Shown here: positions 46,030 through 56,700 of the stretch, one piece after another | How positions within the stretch are numbered: the first letter of the stretch is position 1 | How the letters are laid out: each line of letters begins with the position of its first letter | NCBI RefSeq assembly: GCF_020740795.1 | Contig: NC_067301.1 | Span: 3,224,001 to 3,288,000 of the forward strand | DNA from: Apus apus | Lineage: Eukaryota; Chordata; Aves; Apodiformes; Apodidae | Length of the DNA stretch: 64,000 bases | Direction of reading: 5' to 3' | The notes under the pieces: model-generated | What the model saw: the letters and a program-made list of their open reading frames with translations, nothing else | Told to the model about the DNA's origin: nothing | The model's database searches: none | Position numbers and translations under genes: made by a program

Positions 46030-46935
46030 GGGGCGGGAGGGCAGGGAGGGAAGGCAGGGCAGGAAGGGTAGGAAGGCAGGGTAGGAAGGTAGGGTAGGAA
46101 GGGCAGGAAGGTAGGGTAGGAAGAGTAGGAAGGCAGGGTAGGAAGGTAGGGTAGGAAGGTAGGGTAGGAAGGGCAGGAAGGTAGGGTAGGAAGAGTAGGA
46201 AGGCAGGGTAGGAAGGTAGGGTAGGAAGGTCAGGTAGGAAGAGTAAGAAGGCAGGGCAGGAAGGCAGGATAGGAAGGTAGGGTAGGAAGGGCAGGAAGGC
46301 AGGGCAGGAAGGGTAGGAAGGCAGGGTAGGAAGGTAGGGTAGGAAGGGCAGGAAGGTAGGGTAGGAAGAGTAAGAAGGCAGGGCAGGAAGGCAGGGTAGG
46401 AAGGGTAGGGTAGGAAGGGTAGGGTAGGAAGGGTAGGAGGGCAGAGTAGGAAGGGTAGGAAGGCAGGGTAGGAAGGTCGGGTAGGAAGAGTAAGAAGGCA
46501 GGGCAGGAAGGCAGGATAGGAAGGTAGGGTAGGAAGGGCAGGAAGGCAGGGCAGGAAGGGTAGGAAGGTAGGGTAGGAAGGGCAGGAAGGCAGGGCAGGA
46601 AGGGTAGGAAGGTAGGGTAGGAAGGGCAGGAAGGTAGGGTAGGAAGAGTAAGAAGGCAGGGCAGGAAGGCAGGGTAGGAAGGGCAGGGTAGGAAGGGTAG
46701 GGTAGGAAGGGTAGGAGGGCAGAGTAGAAAGAGTAAGAAGGCAGGGTAGGAAGGCAGGATAGGAAGGTAGGGTAGGAAGGGCAGGAAGGCAGGGCAGGAA
46801 GGGTAGGAAGGGCAGGGTAGGAAGGGTAGGAGGGCAGGGCAGGAAGGTAGGGTAGGAAGAGTAAGAAGGCAGGGTAGGAAGGGAGGGCAGGCAAGGTAGG
46901 AAGGGTAGGAAGGCAGGGCAGGAAGGCAGAGGAAG
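46030..46935 (+). repeat. G-rich minisatellite upstream of PLEKHN1
   Basis: About 0.9 kb built from AGGAAGGTAGGGT- and AGGAAGGCAGGGC-like blocks, almost free of C outside GGC or GGCA. A marker variant GAGTAAGAAG recurs at 46241, 46368, 46488, 46646, 46731 and 46859, with larger near-copies about 245 bp apart (46241, 46488, 46731), so there is a higher-order structure. Several stretches (for example 46399-46430) fit the G-quadruplex pattern. Long minus-strand frames rich in Pro, Leu, Tyr and Ser arise from the repeat and are not genes. Confidence 0.95.
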
Positions 46936-46972
46936 CAGGCAGGGCAGCCTGGGGTTTTCACAAAGCCTTGTA

Positions 46973-47212
46973 GCGATAGAATCGTAAAATCGTTTCATTG
47001 GAAAAGACCTTTCAGATCAAGCAGTCCAGCCATTCAGCCCTGCCAAGGCCACCACTAAACCATGTCCCTCAGCACCACATCTACACAGCTCTGAAGTCCC
47101 TCCAGGGATGGGGACCCCACCACTGCCCTCGGCAGCCTGTGACAACCCTTTTGATGAAGAAATTGTTCCTAATATCCAATTTAAACCTGTCTTGGCAACT
47201 TGAGGCCGTTTC
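46973..47212 (-). mobile_element. CR1 LINE 3' segment
   Basis: Complement strand: GAAACGGCCTCAAG through TTGGATATTAGGAACAATTT and the ORF2 end to the 3' tail. The tail shows the CR1 8-bp terminal repeats in the form ATTTTACG / ATTCTATCG. Adjoins an oppositely oriented CR1 segment. Confidence 0.9.
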
Positions 47213-47364
47213 TGGGGTTGTTTGTTCTAGACTGGGGGTGTTCAGCCAGGAGAAAAGGAGGCTGAGAGGAGACCTTCTCACTCTCTACAACTGCCTGAGA
47301 GGAGGTTGGAGCCAAGGGAGGTTGGTCTCATCTCCCGAGGAACAAGTGATAGAATAAGAGGAGA
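47213..47364 (+). mobile_element. CR1 LINE upstream segment, inverted
   Basis: Sense CR1: GTTCAGCCAGGAGAAAAGG, GGCTGAGAGGAGACCTTCTC, TCTCTACAACTGCCTGAGAGG, to AACAAGTGATAGAATAAGAG. In the CR1 consensus this is directly upstream of the neighbouring 3' segment, so the pair looks like one insertion with an inverted 5' part. Confidence 0.85.
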
Positions 47365-50203
47365 TAGTGAGTAGTTAATGAGAACACAAAAGGTAGATGC
47401 AGAATGAGTATTTCTGTTCTGTGGATTGAAAAAGCAGGCAGGATAGTCAGAGGAAATGACAAAGCCCTGGTCACTCCATGGCACTGCAGGTGGGTGTTAG
47501 AAAACAAACACAAAACTTTGATGCTCAGGATTGGAAGGTCCAGAGAATTCATATCCAAGGGTTTTACAGGACCAGAACAACAAAGGTCTTGGATCAGTGC
47601 TGTTCATTTGCAGTAAGTCTTGCAGGACTGTGGAATTTGCAAAGAAATTCCAACAATTAATGGGAATACCAATATTTCAGTGGGTGAAGAAGATCATCCC
47701 AGAAGTTATGGGTTTGCCAGTTGACACTGATTCCTAGGAAAATTATGTAACAGCTGTTAGGGAGCTTTATTCACTTTAAGAATTAAAGGAGAAGAATGTA
47801 ATTAACACAAATTGACTGGGGGTTACAGAAATTAAATCTTGTCAAACTAATTTAATTGCTACTCCATTTGAAAACAAAATAAGATTTAGTTAATATAAAT
47901 AATAGTGCTTGGAATTACTACAAACTACGTGATGTGACACATCCAGGCAACTTCCTGTGAGAGTCTGAAACACTACAGAGACTGTAAGATCCACAGATCT
48001 ATTACAGACTGGTCAGCCAGGGAGAGTCAACAGGGAGTGTTCCCTGGGAAGAGGCTTTCTGAGGGCTGCTCCAGGGAGCAGGTTTTGTCTCCAGACTTTT
48101 GAGTGACAGTCCAGCAGCTCCACAGGACAGCAGCAAGCCTACAGGGATGCAGGGAGGCTGGAAGCTCCTGCTCAGCTACAGGGATGCAGGGAGACTGGAA
48201 GCTCCTGCTGAGGGAACAGCCCTGACCTAAGGCAACCAGCTGGCAAAGGGATAACAAGAAGAGATGCAGAGAAAGGGAGGATGGACAAGTTGAACCCTAG
48301 GAATTAAGGCACACATTTTGAACAGGAAAGGTTATTTTTTATCAAAACAACTCCCACAGGACTCTGATGGCTTCTGCAATAAGGGATTTTTAAATCCAGG
48401 AGAGGATGTTTTCCTAGAAAATCTGTTTGGCTCAAGCTGGGATTTGCTATGTGAGGTCTCACTGATATACTGGATTTGTCTGACTCCCTCTGTTTGCCTT
48501 AGGAACTGAAGTCACCCTGCACTAACAAAATCAGTATGTCCCCAAGGAGGAAATTGTACAGACAGGCAACACTTGCCTGCTGAGGGCTGCTGATGGCAGA
48601 TATGCCACAACATTTCTCAAAGGCTTCCACATCTCTGACCTCTAATAGCCTCTTTATCCCCCTTCTCTTTCTGTCTTGTATAATCCATTAACCCTTCATG
48701 GCCAAGCAAAGCAACAGGACACCCCTCCAGAGGGCCCCTATCAGACACTAATTTTTATGGCAGGGTGTTTCTGCAGGCTCTGTTCTCTCTGCACAGCTGT
48801 GAAATAACTTTTCAACAGCAAAGCCACATCCCAGCACCTCCTGGCAGAGACAAGAAATCACAGGGAGCAGCAACAACTGGGTTTTCTTCAAGAAAAGTAT
48901 GATTCCTCTTAAGGGCCGTGGCTAACACAGTCAGCACTGTGACCAGAAATGTGCCTTCCCTCCAGCACATTCTAAATACAGCTCAAAATAGTGATATATC
49001 TGTCTCTCTCCTGCTGTTACTGCAGGTCCTGAAAATATGCATCATATTCCTTGCTGGGACACCCGTGACACCACCACGACTGGCAGGGCTGGGTGTCACA
49101 ATTCCCTCCCTTCCCGTGGGGGGACACTCGGGTGTGCAGAGCAAACTGCTCTCCTGGCCCCCCCATTGCTCTGCTTCCAGGAGAGTCTGAACTGGGCGGG
49201 GAAGCACCAGGCTTTGGAAAGACTTTTGCAGCACAGTCGTTATTTACAGAAGCCTGAAACAGGAGCAAGAGCCTGGAGAGCAGTGAGCAAGAGGACCCAG
49301 CAGGGCCACGGCCAAGGCTGGCACAGCCAGGGGACAGAACCGTGGCTTCCTTGCAGGGCTGGCAGCACTCAGGCACGGGAAAGTTCCCTTTCAGGCCCCA
49401 CAGGATGCCACCAAGCAGCTTCTCATTACTCTTCTCACCCCCTGCACTCCCACCAGCGTGAAATGGGCTTCATATTTCCCCTCCAGGCAGCAGTGAGTGG
49501 CAGCAGCTAGTGCAGGGGGGGCTGATCAGCTGCACAGCCTCTGGGCTGCTGGATGGGGCCAAGCAGCTCTGCCTGCCCCCAGCAACATGCCTGTGGCAGC
49601 TGGAACTGAAGGAGGATGTTTCTCATCTGGTTTTCATTTCCACTGCAGGGGAAAGCTGTCAGCAGCACTGGAGACTGGGAGTCCTAGGGAGACCAAGCTA
49701 GAAATGTAATAGTGGGCAGAGGTGGAACTCAGCCTGCCTCTGAAGCCCCTGTGCCTTGGGCACTTTTCCCAGTGGTCTCCAACACCATCAGTATCTTTGT
49801 CCTGCTCCTTCTCTGCCTTAGGGTGAAGGCACAGCCCCAGCACATCCTCCTCTCTGGGAGTATGAAATACCTTGTCCACAGGGCAGCAACCTCCCTGGCC
49901 AGCGCTGGGCTGAGAGCTGCTCTTTTTAGCTCACCTGTGGTGCAGCAGTTCCTTCTAAGCTGGTTGTGGCTCCTGTGCTAACATCCACAACAGCAGGGTC
50001 AGTCCAACGTGGCCTCCAGATGGGTGGGTGCCTCTCCCTGCTCCCTGCAAAGCAAAGCCTGGAGTGGCTGCACCCAGGTAGATGAGATCTTGTCATCCCT
50101 GCTCAGGGCACACAGGGAGCAGCTCCCTGTCTCCACAGGAGTCTGGCCAGAGAAGTGAAATGGAAGGATGCAAGAGGCAGGATCCAGTATTCAAGAAAAC
50201 ATC
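47365..50203. other. Intergenic sequence between KLHL17 and PLEKHN1
   Basis: AT-rich unique DNA (47760-47950), a 37-bp duplication at 48139-48212 and no recognised gene. Both flanking genes are on the minus strand, so this is downstream of KLHL17 and upstream of PLEKHN1. Confidence 0.55.
48139..48212 (+). repeat. 37-bp tandem duplication
   Basis: Two adjoining copies beginning CTACAGGGATGCAGGGAG and ending CTCCTGCTCAG / CTCCTGCTGAG, with very few differences. Confidence 0.92.
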
Positions 50204-50209
50204 TTTATT
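50204..50209 (-). terminator. KLHL17: Candidate KLHL17 poly(A) signal
   Basis: On the minus strand ACAATAAAGATG is followed by TTTTCTTG. It is the first clear AATAAA found after the KLHL17 stop, 3.27 kb downstream. Confidence 0.45.
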
Positions 50210-50624
50210 GTACATGTTGGCTTCTATTGCTTGTATCCCCTCCCCAGTCCCATGTAGTGCAAAAAATTCAGAGAAACAGAGTTCCACATAAATAAGTCAG
50301 AGAACTTACAGAGAAATCAAAGTGACAACGGATTGACATGGAGTAGACCAGGTCTGCCTACCAATGAGGCCAAGCAAAGCTCTGCCCCATGGGACAGGGG
50401 CTCCTACCCAGCCTTAATGTCTCACTGCAGACTGACATCAGGGTCCCTGGGCAAAACATACCCCCCCACACAGCCTGGAGCCACCTGCCCAGGGATGCTG
50501 CCCTGCTGGGAAACAGCTCACGTGGGAAATCACACAACTGACATTTTGGGTGAGACGCCACGAACTAAAAGTGGCAGAGAAGCCACACAGAGTTGACAGT
50601 TCTCCTCCCCTCAGACAGGGTACT

Positions 50625-50653
50625 ACAGACAGACAGACAGACACAGACACACA
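50625..50653 (+). repeat. (ACAG)n microsatellite
   Basis: ACAG units running into ACACAGACACACA. Confidence 0.85.
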
Positions 50654-52184
50654 TCCCCTCCAAGGCCTCCTGCTCAGCCAGGGATGTGCAGCACCAGAAG
50701 CGATTCCACCCTGGGATCTCCCAGGGCAGATGCTGACACCTCGTGTCCACACAGTGTGGGTAGGGGTGCTCTGGACCCCCACAAGCTGCTGGGGAACTAT
50801 TTTTCCCTTTCCTTCCTTCCTTCTCCTTGCCAGGAAAGCAGTGAGCACCTGCATAGTTAGTACATCAGAGACACAAAAGGCTCCCTCCTCCTCAGGTTTC
50901 TGCAAACAGGTTCAGTGGTGGTATTGCTCGGGATGCAGGGGTGGGTGACCCTAGTCCTCAGGAGGCAGGCCAGCATTGCTCACCATCTGTAGTTCACATT
51001 GCTGGAGATTACCTCTGGGGCCACGGGCACATGGCACAAAATCTCTCCTCAGCCTTCTACCCTGCTGACTTCCCCTCTGGTTCTGCCTGCCTCCCACAAA
51101 GGCAGCAGGCTCCCTTCACACACCCAGACCAGGAGCTGAGCTGCTGCTCCACCAACTCATTCCTTGTTTGAAACTAGCCCTGTTTCTTCCTTCAGCAGTT
51201 CCTCAGCACATCAGGCCAAGGCTCAGCACCTTCTGACACAGCCATGGGGCTTTTAGGCTGATCTTCCTTCAAAGAGGACCCCAGAGCCAGGGGCACCTTG
51301 ACCGCGCTGGTTGGTACGAGTCCAGCAGAAGACTAAAATCCTGATGTTGCTTGTAGGAATGGGAAGAAAAGGACTGAGGCCTCACTCCTGTGTAGGAACA
51401 CACACCCCACAGAGCAGCCTTCACCAATTTCATCATTACTTCAAGCAACGCAGAGACCTGCTTAGGACAGACCTTCTGCCACATTGACCAAGAGGCAACC
51501 TGGATGAGTAGAGCCTGGACATGGTGCAGGGTCCTCTGCAATACAGAGGAATGGGAGAGCTGCTGAGCTGTGAGAGGCTGGGGCAGGGCTTTGGCAAGTG
51601 AGACGGGAAGGAAAAGTGGATTTAGAGTCTGTTCTAAAAGCCAAAAATGGCCTCCTCAGCCTGAGAAGCCCAGATGGTCCTTGGGGAGAGGCTGGGGGGA
51701 GAAGCAGCCTGGATTTTTCAGAAGCTGCTGGTCATTTTAGGTGTCAGATGTTAGGCACTGTAAGTGGGCTTGCAAAACATGCAGGCACCCCTCCAGAAGA
51801 AAACAGGTCACCATAAAAATGGTCTAGCTGGGGAGTCCCTGTCTCATCTCAAACTCTCCTTTCACCCCAAACTAAAAAGAAGAAATCTCTAGGCCAACAA
51901 ATACCATGGCAGGTGAAATCTGAACTCTGTAAACAAGAGATGAGAAGGAGCAGGGGGAAAAGGAGAGGAATTAGTTCAAAACAAACAGACCATATTTCTA
52001 ATGCTACATTTGAATACTATTGAGGTACCAGTGGTTGAGTCATTCCTCTATAATGTGGAGAACACCTGAAAACCTGTCTCAGTTCAAGGCTCACACTCAC
52101 ACCCTACAACAAAAACATTGAAAACACCACCCCAGAGGTTCCATGGCACAGGTGGGTCTAGGCTTATGACTTACAGTACTAATT

Positions 52185-52260
52185 GGATCAATCTTTAGTT
52201 AATTAAAGTGGTTGCTTAATTGCCAGGGAGTCGCTAATTGCAAATGGTCCCTTTCTGGCT
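52185..52260. promoter_or_regulatory. Candidate conserved element in the KLHL17 3' region
   Basis: TTTAGTTAATTAAAGTGG, GCTTAATTGCC and GCTAATTGCAAATGG in 65 bp. The last resembles an octamer/POU site next to a homeodomain core. Judged from composition only. Confidence 0.25.
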
Positions 52261-52465
52261 GTTTTCACTGTACATACAGTGTCTCTCACACACACACATC
52301 CATAGAGAACATCTTCCAGGACACAGTCATCATCTCATCAACAAATGAGAAAAGTAATTGCATCCCTCCTGCTGCCTTAAAAGCAGATGGGATAGGGAAT
52401 ACCAAGGGTATAGTGTAAAAAATAAAGGGATATGAAGTCATTCAAAATTAAAATATTAGCATTCA

Positions 52466-52485
52466 AATAATAATAATAATAAAAA
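52466..52485 (+). repeat. (AAT)n microsatellite
   Basis: Five AAT units followed by an A-rich run. Confidence 0.85.
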
Positions 52486-53477
52486 AGAAAAAAGGCAAAA
52501 AATTAACACCAAAAAAAGTAATGCCAGGTAATCCTCCTCATTTAGAAGGCTGGACTGTTCTTGCTCAAGAACCAACACCTTTCCATAAACCTGGAATCTG
52601 CTTTGCAGAGAGGGGAACAGCAAACAGGCCGATCCATTCCCAGCCAAACCGTGCCCCAGGGCCAGGTGCAGAGAGCAGGCAGCCCCACGGTCACTTGAAC
52701 CTGGGGCAGCAATGGCACAGATGCCACCAAGGTCATTCGACCCACCTGCCTGGCTGGGGACTCCCCAGAGCACTGACCAGCTGGGATCTCGGTGCAGGAG
52801 GTGGGGCCATGGGAACTGCTGGAGGGTTCCAGATGCTGCATCCAGTTCTGGCTCCAAACCTCACCTCCTCCAGGCCCTGTCCCTTAGCTGGGCTTCTTCT
52901 GTTTGTGTATTTTAAGGCATCAATCAGACACCATTGAGAACCAGACAGTGGCCTCAGAGTCTTGTAACAGTGCACAAAGAGTTTGGCTACAGTGACATTC
53001 GAGGAGCAGTTGCACATTCAGCCCTGTCCCTGGGAGGAGTGCTGTCCACCTCTGCCACCCCACAGGACTGCTGGAAGCCTCCAAGGCTGGCTGTGCTCAG
53101 ATGTGTGGCACCAGCTGGGTCACGTCAATCCAAGAAGCAGCAATGGTTTAAAGTTTCCCCTCCCCAAAGAAAATTATAGGCCCTTTGGGTGAAAGGTGAG
53201 ATGGGTCTGAAGGGAGCAGAGAGCAGCCCCTCTCCTCGCCCTCTAGAAGAAGAGTGCTGGCCCAGGGAAGCACATTTCTAACTGCTGTGGTCGTGCTGAT
53301 CCGATGTGTGCACCAAGAGTGGGAGATGGCTCTGGGGGTTCCCAGGAATGGGGGCAGCAGCTGGTACCTTCACTCTCCTCCTACAGTGAGTGGCTGCCCC
53401 GCGGGGCGGGCCAGGCTGGCCTAGTGCTGTGCCAGCCACCCCTGTCCCCTTGAGGTGAGGTAGGTCCTGATTCTTTG

Positions 53478-53706
53478 TCAAAGGCTCGTTGAAGACACCG
53501 ACAGGGTGGGCGAGGAAGGGGGTGGGAAGTTGAGGAGTTCCAGCACAGCCACCCCCACGCTGCTCCGGCGTGTGAACATGCAAGAGGCTGCTACCCACTT
53601 GTTGGTACGGGGGTTGTACTTCTCGATGGAGTTGAGGCTGGAGCTCCCATCGTTGCCACCCACTGCATACAGCCACCCATCCATGGCCACCAGGTCGTGG
53701 GTGCTC
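53478..53706 (-). CDS. KLHL17: KLHL17 exon 11 (last coding)
   Basis: 229 bases, residues 515 (last base) to 590 and TGA at 53480-53478. Last Kelch blade ([20 protein letters not shown]) and the conserved Ser/Pro tail. Acceptor TTGTTCCAG/G. Confidence 0.97.
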
Positions 53707-56700
53707 CTGGAACAATCATGCAGAGACCACCAGGGAGTGAGGCTTGAACGTGGTGTGTGTATGAGGGGCAGGGGAGCTCAGCATCTCAGGTGAACTGGCC
53801 AGAGCTCTGCCACCCACAAAGGGGAGTGCTCAGCCTCACAAATGCTCAGTGAAAATGAACTACCAGGGCTCAAATAGTTGGTGGCAGAGTGCAGGACAGG
53901 GCCTCAGCTCCTCCCCTTCACTCTGGTCCCCTCCTTCCACTGGGGAAATGCCACCTCTAAATAACAGGCCCTAGGAGCCTAAATTCCTTGGGCTTCCAAG
54001 CCTTAAATCGTCCTGCAGCCAAGCAACATCTCCCAAGTGGCCTCAGCCAGCTACAGCCACACAGACCGGGAATAAACCCCTCTGCAGAAAATGCCTCCTG
54101 CAGGATGTCCCTGCTCTGTCCTCCTGGCACACCCTCCCCATCCTGGTCTGCATTTTATGGTTTGCAGTGCCCAGCAAGGCAAGGCTCTAGGGGAGGTGGG
54201 ATCCCCATTCCTCAGGCTCCCCTGCAGCTCAGGAGTGTGGCACAGCTCCTTACCTACGGATGTTCATGGGTGCCACGCTCTCCCAGGTGTTGGTTTTGGG
54301 GTTGTAGCGCTCAACAGAGTTCAGGCAGCTGGTGCCATCATTGCCACCAGCCACGTAGAGCATCCCCTCCAGCACAGCCACCCCTGCGCTGCTCCGCCGG
54401 CTCAGCATGTTGGCAATGGGTGTCCAGGTGTTGATCTGGGAAGAGGCAAGGTTTGCTCATGATCCAGGTGTACAAGCTGCATGACCCAGGTGTACAAGTT
54501 GTTTTCCCAGTCCCGTGACATCACTCCTGCTCTAACCACACAGCTCCTGACAGAACGGGCCTCCCCTAGGAAGACTTTTGGGGACACCCAGTTCTTTCCC
54601 TTCCCCTCTCCTGCAGGAAGAGCTGCAGGCCCCAGGAGAGACCTTTGCAGGCTGGCTCAGGGATGAGCTTTGGCTCATTTAGCTCTGGATTGCAGCCCGG
54701 ATACTCTGCCCCTGAAGAAGAGCTGGGGAGAGGGCTGATACCTGCTCCATCTCTTGGTCACGCATGGTGGCCTAAGTCTCCAAGGAGGCAGGCAGGTCTG
54801 TGCTGCACAGGCTCATGTGGGCACACCTTCTGCTCCAAGGTGACTGCAATACTTTGCTAGGAAAGCCTTAAGGTACAGCAGAGGTTTGCTAAGAGAGCCA
54901 CATATGGCTGGTGGCTGCACCACCATCCCTGGGGGTGTTGAAAAGTCGTGCAGATGTGGTGCTGAGGGACATGCTTTAGCACTGGACTTCACAGAGTTGG
55001 GTCAGTGGTTGCACTTGATGATCTTAAAGGTCTTTTCCTACCAGAACGACTGTGATTTTGTGATAGCTGATCTTACACTGTCTGCTAAGTTCTCTAGCAA
55101 CTTACATGGCCCTCAGCTTTTCTGCAGGGCCCCTTCAGGAAAGGAAAAGGGTTACCAGGCATGTTCTCTCTTGTATTTACCTGGGGCTCATACTTTTCTA
55201 CTGTGGCTAAGTGGGATGAGCTGTCATATCCCCCAACAGCATAGAGGTTGCCTTCTGCAAAGACAATCATAGATGCACAGGAGTTAGGTAAGGAGCGTGG
55301 CTGTGGTCCCAGCACTGCCTCCCACAACTCTCACACAGGGTGACACCACACAGGTACAGCTGAGCCCCTCCCCAGGGGCTCCCCCAGCTTCCCCTCCTCT
55401 TGCAGCATGGCGAAATATTCATCAGGCAATTTCTCTGGCACACTTCAGGCTTCCCAAATTGCTCGTTTGCCTGATGCTTCTTGACCTCCTCATCATGGGA
55501 GCTGCAAGTGCTTCCCACCAGAGCACTGGGTTATTTTTAGCAGCAGAGGCTGGAGCAGAGGAACGCCAATAAAGGCCGTGGCAGACAAGAGCATGAGCTG
55601 GTGATGGAGGGGAGGGAACCTCTGAGTCAGCACAGAGAGCTGCGACCAGAGAATAGAGCAGGGGAGAGGCACCATGGGGACACAGCCCAGCAGCCCTGGG
55701 ATGTAGGGAGCATCCCCAGGGAGGTCCAACACCTGCTTGGGTGCAGATGGGTACTTGCATTAACCCCGTGGCTGCACTAATCAGTGCAGTGGCCAGTTCT
55801 GTTGCATCCTCCTTACAGGCAGAACTCAATCAGTGGAGTCAGGAGACACCACAGCATTGCACCTCATGTTGTGACACCCCTGGTAGAGATAGCTTTGACC
55901 CCACACTACTGCTTGGATCATCAGTAAAAGGACTGTCCTGCTTTCATCATGAAAGACTAATAAGGTTGTCTCTTCCTTTCTAGGGACAGGTGATCATCCA
56001 CAGCCAGCCCTCCTGCTCTGAAGTAGAAGAGGCACAAAGGAGCTGAGGAACAAGCTGTGGATTCCCTCAGGAGTTGCCTCCAGAATGTGACAAAACCCAA
56101 CTACCAGGGAGATTGGGGAGGAGAACAGAGAACAGGGAACGTGTCAGGATGTGGCAGAGGAATGGCTGGGCTACCCGGACTCACAGCTAAGGAATCCAGG
56201 AAGAAGGGGCAGGAACTAGAAGAGAAGAATGTCAAAAGGAAGCACCAGGGATGCAAGAGACTGTGGAGAAGTCAGTCAAGTCCTCATGCCATCACCCACC
56301 TAGTGTTGCCACCCGGACGTAGCGTCTCCTGGTGCTCATGGCAGCGATGGATGTCCAGGTGCCTGTCAGAGGGTCGTACCGCTCTGCGCTGCAGCAGGCA
56401 GGGACACAGGAACATAAGGTGTGACACTGGCAAAGCCCGGGCCAAAGCTCTTTCATACAGGCCCTCAGGGGCAGCTCCCAAAGAAGCTTGGGAATAGACA
56501 GGGAAAATGGAGGGAAGAACTGACAAAGGTTGTGCTCTGTTGCGGCAGAGGGCTACAAAATGGGTTTTGCCTCTGAAGAAGCTTTGCCCAGACCAAAAGA
56601 CGCTGGCCTTGTGGGCTCCCCAGGCACCCAGTGCCAAGGACAGTGCATGCAGGAGCAGTGGAGGAGCCTGCAGCAAGGCAATGCCCTACCTGTTTAGGCA

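Larger units (their letters stand above)
45460..46045 (-). promoter_or_regulatory. PLEKHN1: PLEKHN1 CpG-island promoter
   Basis: Dense CpG and GC boxes (CCCCGCCCCGGCCCC near 45970) surround coding exon 1. No TATA box is seen, as usual for such promoters. The start site probably lies at about 45900-46020. The island ends abruptly at the minisatellite. A strong + strand donor (CGCAG/GTGAGC after 46023) hints at divergent transcription. Confidence 0.65.
50190..53477 (-). other. KLHL17: KLHL17 3' UTR (inferred)
   Basis: From the stop codon to the poly(A) signal at 50204. Contains an (ACAG)n run (50625-50653), an A/T triplet run (52466-52485) and a TAAT-rich island (52185-52260). The length is inferred; an earlier non-canonical signal is possible. 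Confidence 0.4.

Noticed and set aside
45719-46998. Minus-strand open frames of about 390-400 codons across the minisatellite
   Set aside because: They are translations of the G-rich repeat (Pro/Leu/Tyr/Ser periodic sequence) in more than one frame. Only the last 27 codons of one are real, as PLEKHN1 exon 1.
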